DNA of 64,000 bases from Thermomonas aquatica (lineage in GTDB: Bacteria; Pseudomonadota; Gammaproteobacteria; Xanthomonadales; Xanthomonadaceae), in contig NZ_CP040871.1 of assembly GCF_006337105.1 (NCBI RefSeq), forward strand, positions 806,001-870,000, written 5' to 3'. Below, piece after piece: positions 7,193 to 14,629 of the stretch. The notes below the pieces were generated by a model, which was not told the origin of the DNA, did not search any database, and worked only from the letters and a program-made list of their open reading frames with translations. The translations under genes and the position numbers were made by a program. Each line of letters starts with the position of its first letter. Position 1 is the stretch's first letter.

Positions 7193-7615
7193 ATGCGCAT
7201 TCCCACCTTGATTCTGACGCTTCTCGTTGCAGCTTCTGCCGCCGCTGCAGAACGTGACTTTTCTGGTCAATGGACTATTGATATCCGATCTCCAGAGGCA
7301 GTCAAACAAAACAAAGATTGCGGCTTTGCTTCATTTGACTTGAAGCAGGTCGGAGACAGAATTACCGGCACGCATACATTTGCGACAAGTGGTTGCGGCC
7401 GTATCAACGACAGCGGGCCAGTCACAGGAATCCTCGTCAGCCCAAAGAAAGCCGTACTTATCGTAACTAGCGCAAGAAACGGCGACATCGCTTATGGCAT
7501 TGCAATTCTTTTGCCTGACCATGATCTCGACTGGAAAACGATTGAATATGTGCGTGAATCAGGCGGAGACTCGCCATTGATTCTTGGGAAAGGGCGCTTG
7601 CATCCCGGCAAATAA
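7193..7615 (+). CDS. Cassette-encoded secreted protein (140 aa)
   Basis: A clear Sec signal peptide (MRIPTLILTLLVAASAAAA, cleavage near residue 19-20) precedes a beta-rich domain with FSGQWTIDI and later VGDRITGTHTFATSG. This strand pattern resembles small lipocalin-like or extracytoplasmic beta-barrel domains that open with a G-x-W motif. Two cysteines (about 43 and 67) could form a disulfide in the periplasm. No enzyme motif. The stop lies 8 bases before the attC. Confidence 0.75.
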   Translation: MRIPTLILTLLVAASAAAAERDFSGQWTIDIRSPEAVKQNKDCGFASFDLKQVGDRITGTHTFATSGCGRINDSGPVTGILVSPKKAVLIVTSARNGDIAYGIAILLPDHDLDWKTIEYVRESGGDSPLILGKGRLHPGK

Positions 7616-7622
7616 GGCAGCA

Positions 7623-7712
7623 ACCTAACAATTCGTTCAAGCCGAGCCCGCTTCGCGGTCTCGGGCCAGCCGAGTCGCCTTCGGGCGGGCCGGCTTAACT
7701 CAGGCGTTAGGC
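7623..7712 (+). repeat. attC 16
   Basis: 90 bp. R'' ACCTAAC, R' GTTAGGC. Confidence 0.95.
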
Positions 7713-7717
7713 CTCAT

Positions 7718-7954
7718 ATGAAGAATCCAGAGTGGACGAGCAAGGGCAAATCGATTTCCCAACTCATTGAGGAGCTACGCACCTTTGAGAACCAAGATCT
7801 TGAAGTTCGCATATCGCTGGATAACGGTGAGACTTCATTCCCCATCTCCCTTGTAGCCAAGCGGAACAACAACTACGCAGTGCTGACGAACTGCCAAGAT
7901 GAGCCAACACCCGTACACCACAAGATCCTGCCATCAAATATGAGGGGCACTTGA
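7718..7954 (+). CDS. Cassette-encoded small soluble protein (78 aa)
   Basis: Unknown. Residues 10-45 read as a helix (ISQLIEELRTF) followed by a strand pair (LEVRISLDNGETSFPISLV), a compact alpha/beta fold without membrane segment or catalytic motif. The ATG lies 5 bases after R', so there is almost no leader. Confidence 0.7.
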   Translation: MKNPEWTSKGKSISQLIEELRTFENQDLEVRISLDNGETSFPISLVAKRNNNYAVLTNCQDEPTPVHHKILPSNMRGT

Positions 7955-7977
7955 GGCGCAGTTTGCAATCGCCTGAG

Positions 7978-8067
7978 GCCTAACAATTCGTTCAAGCCGA
8001 GCCCGCTTCGCGGTCTCGGACCGACCGGTTCTGCTTCGGGCGGGCCGGCTTAACTCAGGCGTTAGGC
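7978..8067 (+). repeat. attC 17
   Basis: 90 bp. R'' GCCTAAC, R' GTTAGGC. Confidence 0.95.
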
Positions 8068-8072
8068 ATCAC

Positions 8073-8483
8073 ATGAAGCCGATTGGCAAACTTGCAGGAA
8101 AGCAGTTGAACTCGGTTGAATCGTGGGAAGGATGCCCGTGCGTAATGCAGTTTGAGGACAACTATAAGCTCTACATTGAAAGCCTCTGGCGCCTCGGCAA
8201 CAACAAATCCCTGTTGCTCACCAGCGAGGATGACAGACAGACATACGGACTTGAAGCTGCTATCGACGCAATCGCACAGTTGCGAGAGAGGTTACAAAGC
8301 CAGCGCGTCTCTCATGCCATCGCAAACGAGCTGACCGGAGATTTAACTTTGATCTTTTCACCATCAAATCTACGGTTTGAAGTGATTAGCAGTTCAACCG
8401 GATTTGAGGCTTGGCAGATCTATAAGGGAACTGACATCAGGTATGTGGCTGTTGGCGGCGGCCAGATCAAAGAATGGCCGTGA
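8073..8483 (+). CDS. Cassette protein, possibly DUF6188-like (136 aa)
   Basis: Begins KPIGKLAGKQLNSVE and is followed by strands QFEDNYKLYIESLWRL, a pattern like the DUF6188 family of small proteins, some of which sit near polymorphic toxins. The last 40 residues form a second beta-rich part (LTLIFSPSNLRFEVISSS, then YEAWQIY-like) that ends in a conserved-looking GGGQIKEWP. Soluble, no signal peptide. The link to DUF6188 is from pattern memory only. Confidence 0.7.
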   Translation: MKPIGKLAGKQLNSVESWEGCPCVMQFEDNYKLYIESLWRLGNNKSLLLTSEDDRQTYGLEAAIDAIAQLRERLQSQRVSHAIANELTGDLTLIFSPSNLRFEVISSSTGFEAWQIYKGTDIRYVAVGGGQIKEWP

Positions 8484-8484
8484 T

Positions 8485-8574
8485 GCCTAACAATTCGTTC
8501 AAGCCGAGACCGCTTCGCGGTCTCGCGCGTGATTCACTCGCCGGCTGCGGTCCGGGTTAACTCAGGCGTTAGGT
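8485..8574 (+). repeat. attC 18
   Basis: 90 bp. R'' GCCTAAC, R' GTTAGGT. Variant centre GCGCGTGATTCACTCGCCGG. Confidence 0.95.
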
Positions 8575-8602
8575 CTTTGCTCCGGTCACTTGCGCACTCC
8601 AT

Positions 8603-8622
8603 AGTGATACTGTAGTGTCACT
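8603..8622. promoter_or_regulatory. Palindromic operator/promoter of the Phd-ParE module
   Basis: AGTGATAC (8603-8610) and GTGTCACT (8615-8622) form an inverted repeat with one mismatch. It includes a -10-like GATACT and ends 2 bases before the antitoxin ATG, so the transcript is probably nearly leaderless and repressed by the antitoxin. Confidence 0.65.
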
Positions 8623-8624
8623 TC

Positions 8625-8882
8625 ATGCGCACCGAACTCGTCACGACTCTCAAACGGCAGGCCACCGAACTTCTCTCAGATATTGAGCGGGATAAAGAGC
8701 CCATTCTCATCACCCAGCATGGCCTACCAAGTGCCTACCTCCTGGATGTTGAGACTTACCAGCTCATGCAGCAGCGCATGACCATCCTTGAAGGTATTGC
8801 CCGTGGGGAGCAAGCGCTGGCTGAGGGCCGGGTGGCAACCCATACACAAGCTAAGAAGCGCCTTGCCAGATGGCTGAAATAG
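8625..8882 (+). CDS. Phd/YefM-family antitoxin (85 aa)
   Basis: Matches the Phd/YefM fold: a short strand and helix (LVTTLKRQATELLSDIERDKE), then PILITQHGLPSAYLLDVETY, the family signature where the protein is told to permit a neighbouring toxin. The C-terminal helix (residues 50-85) should neutralise ParE. No Shine-Dalgarno is visible, and the operator abuts the start, so a leaderless mRNA is likely. The stop overlaps the toxin start by 13 bases. Confidence 0.9.
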   Translation: MRTELVTTLKRQATELLSDIERDKEPILITQHGLPSAYLLDVETYQLMQQRMTILEGIARGEQALAEGRVATHTQAKKRLARWLK

Positions 8883-9190
8883 TCTGGTCAGAACCCGCCC
8901 TCGCGGATCTTGACGCAATCGCCGACTACATTGCACTGGAGAACTCAGTTGCAGCGTCAGAGCTGGTCAAGCGCATCTTTGGCCACATCGAACAGCTCGT
9001 GGATCACCCTGAGAGCGGGAGTCGCCCGCAAGAGCTTGGGAAATCGCGCTACCGTCAGATCGTGGAGCCGCCTTGCCGCGTGTTCTACCGTTATGACGGG
9101 CACAAGGTTTTTATCCTGCACGTCATGCGGTCGGAACGCCTGCTTCGCATGAGCCAGCTTGCCAAACGTTCCAAGCAGGCAAAGACCTAA
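8870..9190 (+). CDS. parE: ParE/RelE-family toxin (106 aa)
   Basis: EIVWSEPALADLDAIADYIA at the N-terminus and PESGSRPQELGKSRYRQIV plus CRVFYRYDGHKVFILHVMRSE at the C-terminus are characteristic of ParE-type toxins that act on gyrase. The gene overlaps the upstream antitoxin by 13 bases, which couples their translation. The stop is the attC TAA. The cassette termini pair over 13 bases (GTTAGGTCTTTGC). Confidence 0.9.
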   Translation: MAEIVWSEPALADLDAIADYIALENSVAASELVKRIFGHIEQLVDHPESGSRPQELGKSRYRQIVEPPCRVFYRYDGHKVFILHVMRSERLLRMSQLAKRSKQAKT

Positions 9191-9274
9191 CAAATCGTTC
9201 AAGCCGAGCCCGCTTCGCGGTCTCGGACCGACCGGAACCGCATCGGGCGGGCCGGCTTAACTCAGGCGTTAGCT
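9185..9274 (+). repeat. attC 19
   Basis: 90 bp. R'' ACCTAAC, R' GTTAGCT. Carries CAAATCGTTC in place of CAATTCGTTC. Confidence 0.95.
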
Positions 9275-9463
9275 GGGTGCAGACAGGCGTTCAGTAGGTC
9301 AAGGCTAAGAGCCCGTAGTTCGCGCGGTTGCTCTTCAAAAATTTTGGCCCTCTTTCGCCATCAGATTCGCAAGAGCGGCTTGCCGGCCTGGACCAAAGGC
9401 AATACCGGACGCTTTACGTTGTTCAAGATAGAGCCGCAGGCAAAGTTCCACAGCTGCTTACCC
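9275..9463. other. ORF-less cassette, family B copy 2
   Basis: Same family as 1,766-1,955. AAGAGC 9307-9312, GCTCTT 9330-9335, AAGAGC 9371-9376. The last third diverges from copies 1 and 3. Confidence 0.85.
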
Positions 9464-9571
9464 AGCTAACAATTCGTCCAAGCCGACACCGCTTCGCGGC
9501 GCCGGCAAAGGCCGCTAAGATCGTGCCTTACCGGCGCCGCAAAGCGGTGCGTCTTAACTCAGGCGTTAGGT
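9464..9571 (+). repeat. attC 20 (long type)
   Basis: 108 bp. R'' AGCTAAC, R' GTTAGGT. Arm like attC 2. Confidence 0.95.
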
Positions 9572-9590
9572 CTTGCAAGGAGGGTTTTCG

Positions 9591-9848
9591 GTGAACCGGG
9601 AAGATGCGAACTGTGTCGCTGCCACGCTCTTGATCCAAGAACAGGCCAAGTCAGAACCACTGCGCAAGGCGGGAACTGCAGCGGCCTCAGTTGCCCAAAG
9701 AATGCGAACCAGCCTAATAACGCTCATGGCGGCATATGTAGGTTGGCGCATTGCCACTGAGTTTCCTGGCGCCGGGGTTCCGCCTGTACTTGCAGGTGCC
9801 CTTCTCGGATTGGTTGCGGGCACCCTAGTTCCGGCACGCAAGACCTAA
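9591..9848 (+). CDS. Cassette-encoded small membrane protein (85 aa)
   Basis: Unknown function. I place the start at GTG 9591 because AGGAGG sits 8 bases upstream (9577-9582); the alternative TTG at 9573 has no such site. A charged N-terminal 40 residues precede two hydrophobic spans at about 45-58 and 64-80. The stop is the attC TAA. Confidence 0.7.
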   Translation: MNREDANCVAATLLIQEQAKSEPLRKAGTAAASVAQRMRTSLITLMAAYVGWRIATEFPGAGVPPVLAGALLGLVAGTLVPARKT

Positions 9849-9931
9849 CAATTCGTTCAAGCCGAGCCCGCTTCGCGGTCTCGGACCAGCCGAGTCGCAT
9901 CGGGCGGGCCGGCTTAACTCAGGCGTTAGCC
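9843..9931 (+). repeat. attC 21
   Basis: 89 bp. R'' ACCTAAC, R' GTTAGCC. Confidence 0.95.
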
Positions 9932-10201
9932 ATGCAAGAAGCAACGCAGAAAAGCATCGGCTTTCCAATTCTGCTTGTCATAAGTGGCTGCATACTTGGC
10001 GCCTTCATTTTTGTCCTCAGCTTCGGCCTTTTCATGCCTTTGAGTGCTGCGGTTGTCGGCCTGTCGCTTGTGCTATCCGGGACATGGACTCTTCTGAATA
10101 GATCGAGTCGCACTTCCAGAGTGGTGGCGTCAATCTTGATAAGTGCCCCCGTTCTGCTCATCGTTTCACTGATCTTTCGCAGCCAAGCGTTGCATGGCTA
10201 A
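9932..10201 (+). CDS. Cassette-encoded small membrane protein (89 aa)
   Basis: Three membrane spans at about residues 10-30, 34-54 and 65-83. The ATG starts immediately after R', so translation is either leaderless or depends on upstream mRNA. The cassette ends carry 13 complementary bases (GTTAGCCATGCAA), meaning the first codons are part of the terminal repeat. The stop is the attC TAA. Function unknown. Confidence 0.75.
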   Translation: MQEATQKSIGFPILLVISGCILGAFIFVLSFGLFMPLSAAVVGLSLVLSGTWTLLNRSSRTSRVVASILISAPVLLIVSLIFRSQALHG

Positions 10202-10284
10202 CAATTCGTTCAAGCCGAGCCCGCTTCGCGGTCTCGGACCAGCCGAGTCGCATCGGGCGGGCCGGCTTAACTCAGGCGTTAGCT
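10196..10284 (+). repeat. attC 22
   Basis: 89 bp. R'' GGCTAAC, R' GTTAGCT. Confidence 0.95.
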
Positions 10285-10474
10285 GGGTGCAGACAGGCGT
10301 TCAGTAGGTCAAGACTAAGAGCCCGTAGTTCGCGCGGTTGCTCTTCAAAAATTTTGGCCTGTTTTCTCCATCAGATTCGCAAGAGCGGCTTGCCGGCCTG
10401 GACCAAAGGGAATTCCGGACTCTTTACGTGACTTGGAGTAGAGCCAGCAGGCGTGGCTCCTCGGCTGCCAACCC
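10285..10474. other. ORF-less cassette, family B copy 3
   Basis: Near identical to copy 1. AAGAGC 10317-10322, GCTCTT 10340-10345, AAGAGC 10381-10386. Confidence 0.85.
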
Positions 10475-10584
10475 AGCTAACAATTCGTCCAAGCCGACAC
10501 CGCTTCGCGGCGTCGGCAGACTCCCGCTAAGATTGTGACTCTGCCGCCGCCGCAAATCGGCGCGGCTTAACTCAGGCGTTAGGC
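10475..10584 (+). repeat. attC 23 (long type)
   Basis: 110 bp. R'' AGCTAAC, R' GTTAGGC. Matches attC 4, showing that the whole cassette plus attC was duplicated. Confidence 0.95.
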
Positions 10585-10822
10585 GGCGCCAGACAAAAAG
10601 ATCTGGTAGTCGTGAGTAGACACATCACACGCCATCGTGGTTTGTGGTTCTCGTCGGCCACATACTCCGTGCAGCCTGAAAGCGGCTGCACTCCGTCTGC
10701 GGTCGAAGGTTCGGGTCAACAGCATTGCAGGCGCACAGAACCAGTTCTGTGCAGCTGGCCGGGATTCGATCGCAGTCTTGTGAAAAATTCACAGTGCCCA
10801 GCAAAAGCATCGCTGGTCAGCC
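10585..10822. other. ORF-less cassette, family C copy 3
   Basis: The 3' two-thirds, from about 10,652, is nearly identical to copies 1 and 2, while the 5' 65 bases are unrelated. Hairpin GCACAGAAC (10733-10741) with GTTCTGTGC (10744-10752). Confidence 0.85.
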
Positions 10823-10934
10823 GCCTAACAATTCGCTCAAGCCGACTCCGCTTCGTTCCGGTCACGCCGTGGCAGAAAAAGCTTGCCACGGCGTGACCTC
10901 CACTACACTACGCGTCTTAGCTCAGGCGTTAGAG
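10823..10934 (+). repeat. attC 24 (family C type)
   Basis: 112 bp. R'' GCCTAAC, R' GTTAGAG. Confidence 0.95.
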
Positions 10935-10944
10935 GTGGCCAAGC

Positions 10945-11328
10945 ATGGATCGCAAGTTGTATCTCAGTTCGCTGTTTCTCGTCGCCATGAGCGGCGCTTG
11001 CCTCGCCGGTGAGAAGAATGGCGAAAACTGGCTAGTTGGCACTTGGGTGCTCTGTGAGGACCCGGACAACAGCCCCAAAGACTCACTTCAGTTCAACGCG
11101 GACGGCACCGGTCTCTCTATCCGCTCCAAAGGCAACATCGAGCTTCTTCACAGGCATTCCGGTCAGGACGTCCAGCTTCTGGCAAATGCGAATGGCTACG
11201 CTATTCCGATCCAGCTGAAAGCTTCGGAGTCTTTCGACAAGCTGATGCTGTACAGCGAGAAGACCAAGAACACTTCGATCTATGTCCGCGACGACAGTCC
11301 GTTGGCCAAGGACTGCAGCGTCAAGTAG
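10945..11328 (+). CDS. Cassette-encoded secreted protein (127 aa)
   Basis: Signal peptide at residues 1-21 (LYLSSLFLVAMSGACLAG). The mature part begins with ENWLVGTWVLCED, followed by DSLQFNADGTGLSIRS, a lipocalin-like or copper-resistance-like opening where a G-T-W strand leads into a small barrel. Two cysteines (about 37 and 124) may bond. The termini pair over GTTAGAGGTGGC. Function unknown. Confidence 0.75.
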   Translation: MDRKLYLSSLFLVAMSGACLAGEKNGENWLVGTWVLCEDPDNSPKDSLQFNADGTGLSIRSKGNIELLHRHSGQDVQLLANANGYAIPIQLKASESFDKLMLYSEKTKNTSIYVRDDSPLAKDCSVK

Positions 11329-11332
11329 CCAC

Positions 11333-11421
11333 CTCTAACAATTCGTTCAAGCCGAGCCCGCTTCGCGGTCTCGGACCAGCCGAGTCGCATCGGGCGGGCC
11401 GGCTTAACTCAGGCGTTAGCG
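11333..11421 (+). repeat. attC 25
   Basis: 89 bp. R'' CTCTAAC, R' GTTAGCG. Confidence 0.95.
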
Positions 11422-11439
11422 CCCGGACCCACTCCCCTC

Positions 11440-11445
11440 TATACT
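11440..11445 (+). promoter_or_regulatory. Putative -10 box, leaderless RelB-like/ParE transcript
   Basis: TATACT ends 6 bases before the ATG at 11452, so transcription would start at or beside the start codon. No Shine-Dalgarno is present, which fits. The -35 match is poor. Confidence 0.5.
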
Positions 11446-11451
11446 CCAAAC

Positions 11452-11676
11452 ATGAGCCAAAGCCGCCCTGATTTCCTGAGCCTGTCCATTGCAGAGCGCA
11501 TTCAGCTTGCTGAGGACATTTGGGACAGCATTGCTGCTGAGAATCCTGAATCTGCAGCCCTCACTCCGCTGCAACTTCAGGAGATTCAGGCCAGACTGGA
11601 TGCACACGACCAAGATCCGTCTACTGCCGTTTCTTGGGAACAAGTCCGAAGTGAACTATTCCAGCGCAGTCACTAA
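11452..11676 (+). CDS. RelB-like addiction-module antitoxin (74 aa)
   Basis: Looks like the small addiction-module family in which LSIAERIQLAEDIWDSIAAE is the signature helix and the tail ends in a W-x-x-V segment (VSWEQVRSELF here). These proteins pair with ParE/RelE toxins. The stop overlaps the toxin ATG by one base (TAATG), a normal arrangement for this family. Confidence 0.88.
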   Translation: MSQSRPDFLSLSIAERIQLAEDIWDSIAAENPESAALTPLQLQEIQARLDAHDQDPSTAVSWEQVRSELFQRSH

Positions 11677-11972
11677 TGCGCATCTTCTTTAGGCCAGAGG
11701 CTCGTGCAGAGCTTCTTGAAGCACAGGCTTGGTATGAATCTCGCGCTACTGGCCTTGGCCTAGAGTTCGCCCGTGTTGTTGATGCGGCTTTGGCTTCGGC
11801 TTCCCGCAATCCAACAGCCTTTGCACAAGTCGCTGGTGCTTGTCGGCGTGTTCTTCTCCGCAAATTTCCGTTCTCGCTCGTTTTCAGAGTGCGCGGTGAT
11901 GAACTACTTGTAATTGCCGTCTTTCATCATCGCCGAAGTCCAACCATGCTGGATCAACGCACTGGGCGCTAA
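11676..11972 (+). CDS. parE: ParE/RelE-family toxin (98 aa)
   Basis: FRPEARAELLEAQAWYES is the standard N-terminal helix hairpin of the ParE toxins paired with the RelB-like addiction family. The closing part CRRVLLRKFPFSLVFRVRGDELLVIAVFHHRR contains the expected strands and final His/Arg residues. Full length. The stop is the attC TAA. Confidence 0.9.
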   Translation: MRIFFRPEARAELLEAQAWYESRATGLGLEFARVVDAALASASRNPTAFAQVAGACRRVLLRKFPFSLVFRVRGDELLVIAVFHHRRSPTMLDQRTGR

Positions 11973-12055
11973 CAATTCGTTCAAGCCGAGCCCGCTTCGC
12001 GGTCTCGGACCAGCCGAGTCGCATCGGGCGGGCCGGCTTAACTCAGGCGTTAGGC
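11967..12055 (+). repeat. attC 26
   Basis: 89 bp. R'' CGCTAAC, R' GTTAGGC. Confidence 0.95.
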
Positions 12056-12068
12056 CGCAGGAACAGTC

Positions 12069-12422
12069 TTGTCTCGCAACGTTCTTTTCATCTGCACACA
12101 GAATCGTCTTCGCAGCCCGACTGCGGAGCACGTGTTCGCTGATTGGCCCGGCATCGAAACCCAATCGGCCGGCCTCGGCAACGGCGTGGCAAATCCTGTG
12201 TCGCAGGAGGTTCTGGCTTGGTCAGACCTGATCTTCGTCATGGAGAAAGCTCACCGCAACAAGCTCTCCAAAAAGTTCCGTGCCCATCTAGGTGGTAAGC
12301 GCGTTATCTGTCTGGACATCCCAGACGACTACGACTATATGGATCCAGTGCTTGTCCAATTGCTACGCACCAAGGTGACCCGCTTTCTGCCAGTCAATCA
12401 GGAAAAGCAGCCAGCGGCCTAA
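12069..12422 (+). CDS. Low-molecular-weight protein-tyrosine-phosphatase-like protein (117 aa)
   Basis: LFICTQNRLRSPTAEHVF contains the P-loop CX5RS (Cys at about residue 9) of the low-molecular-weight phosphatases and arsenate reductases. DIPDDYDYMDP near residue 85 supplies the D-P general-acid region. Shorter than the 140-155 residues usual for the family and like the short cassette and phage variants. TTG start with AGGAA upstream. A regulatory or tRNA/nucleotide role cannot be excluded. The stop is the attC TAA. Confidence 0.85.
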   Translation: MSRNVLFICTQNRLRSPTAEHVFADWPGIETQSAGLGNGVANPVSQEVLAWSDLIFVMEKAHRNKLSKKFRAHLGGKRVICLDIPDDYDYMDPVLVQLLRTKVTRFLPVNQEKQPAA

Positions 12423-12505
12423 CAATTCGTTCAAGCCGAGCCCGCTTCGCGGTCTCGGACCAGCCGAGCCGCATCGGGCGGGCCGGCTTAACTCAGGCGT
12501 TAGGC
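12417..12505 (+). repeat. attC 27
   Basis: 89 bp. R'' GCCTAAC, R' GTTAGGC. Confidence 0.95.
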
Positions 12506-12515
12506 CGCATCAGAC

Positions 12516-13055
12516 ATGCTAAAGCTGCTGAAGAACCTATTCACAAAGCCAATCGGCAGCACTGCTAGTCAATGCGTGCCAGCCGAACCGATTGAACATC
12601 CCATCCTCGGCTCACTTGTTCCAGACAAGAAATTTCCTGATTCCTTGACGGGCCGCATCAACTATGGAGGGAACTGCATCGAACTACAGGCAACACCGGA
12701 TGGACAACCAATAGGAATTGCAATTGATCTAGCAATTCGCGCCACAAAAGACATTCAAAAGCTAGATGCATTATGCAAAGGACTCATTGCGGATGATTCA
12801 TTAGATGGCTACAACAGCGACTGGAGATTCGGCCAAACCGCGCTCGAAGATGGATCATTTAGAAACTTTGAAAAACCACTCCTCACGCGAGAAGAATTTT
12901 TCGAGAAATTAATGCTCGAGAACATCGAAGCTTATGGCACCTTGATGCTTGTGCTCACATACAAAGATAACGACATGTTCTGGGGCCATAGTTTCCAGGT
13001 GACATTCTTTGACGGGCCAACCTTTGGAGACGCGCATGTGTCAATGGTCGGCTGA
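12516..13055 (+). CDS. Cassette protein of unknown function (179 aa), DUF2262/DUF6985-like
   Basis: After a Lys-rich start comes HPILGSLVPDKKFPDSLTGRI, then GGNCIELQATPDG and the two-helix region IEAYGTLMLVLTYKDNDMFWGHSF ending in strands. Proteins with a P-h-h-G-x-L opening and a closing FWGH...V strand belong to small immunity-like or DUF families (DUF2262, DUF6985). The exact family is not certain. Lower GC and A-rich codons compared with other cassettes suggest a different donor. Confidence 0.7.
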   Translation: MLKLLKNLFTKPIGSTASQCVPAEPIEHPILGSLVPDKKFPDSLTGRINYGGNCIELQATPDGQPIGIAIDLAIRATKDIQKLDALCKGLIADDSLDGYNSDWRFGQTALEDGSFRNFEKPLLTREEFFEKLMLENIEAYGTLMLVLTYKDNDMFWGHSFQVTFFDGPTFGDAHVSMVG

Positions 13056-13091
13056 AATACGCTCCTGCACAGGGTGTGCAATCCGGCAGCG

Positions 13092-13181
13092 GCCTAACAA
13101 TTCGTTCAAGCCGAGCCCGCTTCGCGGTCTCGGACCGACCGGAACCGCATCGGGCGGGCCGGCTTAACTCAGGCGTTAGGC
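13092..13181 (+). repeat. attC 28
   Basis: 90 bp. R'' GCCTAAC, R' GTTAGGC. Confidence 0.95.
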
Positions 13182-13185
13182 CTCA

Positions 13186-13416
13186 ATGGATAGAGTACGA
13201 GCAACGCTGATAGCCACCGCAGATGAGCCAGAGAATCGACTGGCGGCTTTTCAGTGGATCAATAGACACAAAGAGGCACTGAGCTTCGTTTCTGAGAACC
13301 TTGGCTGTGGCTGCTGTGTCGACATCTGGAACATTGAAGGTGACAGCCAAGTAATCGGTCAGGTACCGCAGAACTTGCTCGGATCTAGCGCATGGGCCTC
13401 CGGACTTGAGGCCTAA
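13186..13416 (+). CDS. Cassette-encoded small protein (76 aa)
   Basis: Unknown. RLAAFQWINRHKEALSFVSENLGCGCCVDIWNIEGD shows a helix followed by a CGCC cluster and a strand; the paired cysteines might bind metal or be redox-active. No membrane segment. The ATG is 4 bases past R', so the leader is minimal. The stop is the attC TAA. Confidence 0.7.
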   Translation: MDRVRATLIATADEPENRLAAFQWINRHKEALSFVSENLGCGCCVDIWNIEGDSQVIGQVPQNLLGSSAWASGLEA

Positions 13417-13500
13417 CAATTCGTTCAAGCCGAGCCCGCTTCGCGGTCTCGGACCGACCGGAGCCGCATCGGGCGGGCCGGCTTAACTCAGGCGTTAGGC
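13411..13500 (+). repeat. attC 29
   Basis: 90 bp. R'' GCCTAAC, R' GTTAGGC. Confidence 0.95.
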
Positions 13501-13506
13501 CGCTTG

Positions 13507-13521
13507 TTGCATAGTGCGCAA
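13507..13521. promoter_or_regulatory. Putative HigA operator
   Basis: TTGCATAGTGCGCAA is a short imperfect palindrome (outer TTGC/GCAA) 17 bases before the higB ATG, overlapping the region where a -35/-10 pair would lie. HigA proteins repress from such sites. Confidence 0.55.
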
Positions 13522-13538
13522 CATGATACATTTCCTGC

Positions 13539-13817
13539 ATGATCAAGACGTTTCGGCATAAAGGCTTGCGGCGCCTGTACGAGACGGGCAGCACATCAGG
13601 CGTACAGGCCAGCCACGCCAAGCGATTGAGACTGCAATTGACCGCTCTGGATACTGCCCAATCCATTGAAGACATGGACATCCCCGGGTTTCGCCTACAT
13701 CCCTTGAAAGGCGAAATGCGAGGTCGCTGGTCAATTACCGTCAACGGCAATTGGCGCATCACGTTCGAGTTCCAAGATGGGAACGCTTACGTGTTGGACT
13801 ATGAGGACTACCACTAA
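13539..13817 (+). CDS. higB: HigB toxin, ribosome-dependent mRNA interferase (92 aa)
   Basis: IKTFRHKGLRRLYETGSTSG and the closing GRWSITVNGNWRITFEF plus DVLDYEDYH-like end are diagnostic of HigB of the RelE superfamily, which cuts mRNA on the ribosome. The toxin precedes its antitoxin, the usual order in hig loci. Stop and HigA start overlap by one base (TAATG). Confidence 0.95.
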   Translation: MIKTFRHKGLRRLYETGSTSGVQASHAKRLRLQLTALDTAQSIEDMDIPGFRLHPLKGEMRGRWSITVNGNWRITFEFQDGNAYVLDYEDYH

Positions 13818-14110
13818 TGGCTATGCACAACCCTCCTCACCCTGGTGAGTTCATCGCTGGCATCTACCTTGAACCCAATGGGATCAGCGGTCGCGTACTG
13901 GCGGAAAAGCTCGGCGTTGCGGCCTCTACGCTCAGCCGTGTTCTGAACGGAACCGGTCGTATTTCGCCTGAGATGGCACTGCGTCTTGCCAAGGCGATCG
14001 GTCGCTCTCCCGAGAGCTGGCTCGCCATGCAGGATGCGCATGATCTTTGGCTTGCGCGCCAGTCCGTTGACCTGCAAGGCGTAGGTAAGCTCAAGCTCGC
14101 GGCGGCCTAA
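13817..14110 (+). CDS. higA: HigA antitoxin, XRE-type DNA-binding protein (97 aa)
   Basis: HPGEFIAGIYLEPNGISGRV opens the HigA family; the helix-turn-helix is AEKLGVAASTLSRVLNGTGRISPEMALRLAKA. It binds and inhibits HigB and represses the operon. Standard length. The stop is the attC TAA; the last residues (LAAA) come from cassette-end sequence. Confidence 0.95.
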   Translation: MAMHNPPHPGEFIAGIYLEPNGISGRVLAEKLGVAASTLSRVLNGTGRISPEMALRLAKAIGRSPESWLAMQDAHDLWLARQSVDLQGVGKLKLAAA

Positions 14111-14193
14111 CAATTCGTTCAAGCCGAGCCCGCTTCGCGGTCTCGGACCAGCCGAATCGCATCGGGCGGGCCGGCTTAACTCAGGCGTTAGGC
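14105..14193 (+). repeat. attC 30
   Basis: 89 bp. R'' GCCTAAC, R' GTTAGGC. Confidence 0.95.
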
Positions 14194-14198
14194 CACTC

Positions 14199-14528
14199 AT
14201 GGAAAATTCTGGCTCGCCAATCGGTCCATCAGACGCATTCGACATTGTCGGCATCCGCAATGACGGCGGCATAGATGCTGTGATTGTGTGCAGTGGACCG
14301 CTCGACAACTCGAGTACAACTCTCCGTGACCTTGCACTCAAGGTGCGGAACTACCTGCGTGAAATCGCTAGTGAAGACTTCATTTCCCAGTGTGGCCCTG
14401 GCCATGTCTGCATCTATGTGAGCTGCAGCCACACCGTTTCCACAGAGGCGGATCAACTCATTGCTGACTTGGCCCTTGAAGCGGCTCAGCAGCGTGTGCT
14501 CTTGCATTTAGGCGAGCCCGTGGCCTAA
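14199..14528 (+). CDS. DUF6572-like protein (109 aa)
   Basis: AFDIVGIRNDGGIDAVIVCSGPLDNS followed by a helix LRDLALKVRNYLREI looks like DUF6572, a small family where a strand pair with D...L is followed by a helix and a second strand (VCIYVSCSH here). Function unknown; soluble. The ATG is 5 bases past R'. The stop is the attC TAA. Confidence 0.75.
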   Translation: MENSGSPIGPSDAFDIVGIRNDGGIDAVIVCSGPLDNSSTTLRDLALKVRNYLREIASEDFISQCGPGHVCIYVSCSHTVSTEADQLIADLALEAAQQRVLLHLGEPVA

Positions 14529-14611
14529 CAATTCGTTCAAGCCGAGCCCGCTTCGCGGTCTCGGACCAGCCGAGTCGCATCGGGCGGGCCGGCTTAACTC
14601 AGACGTTAGAC
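14523..14611 (+). repeat. attC 31
   Basis: 89 bp. R'' GCCTAAC, R' GTTAGAC; CTCAGACGTTAG variant near R'. Confidence 0.95.
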
Positions 14612-14629
14612 ATTGCCAAAAGGGTTCTC

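Noticed and set aside
9573..9848. TTG start for the 9,591 gene
   Set aside because: The GTG at 9591 has AGGAGG at ideal spacing; TTG 9573 lies before that site.
10612..11012. Cys/Ser-rich frames in family C cassettes
   Set aside because: Indels between the three copies change frame, and the frames extend into the attC palindrome.
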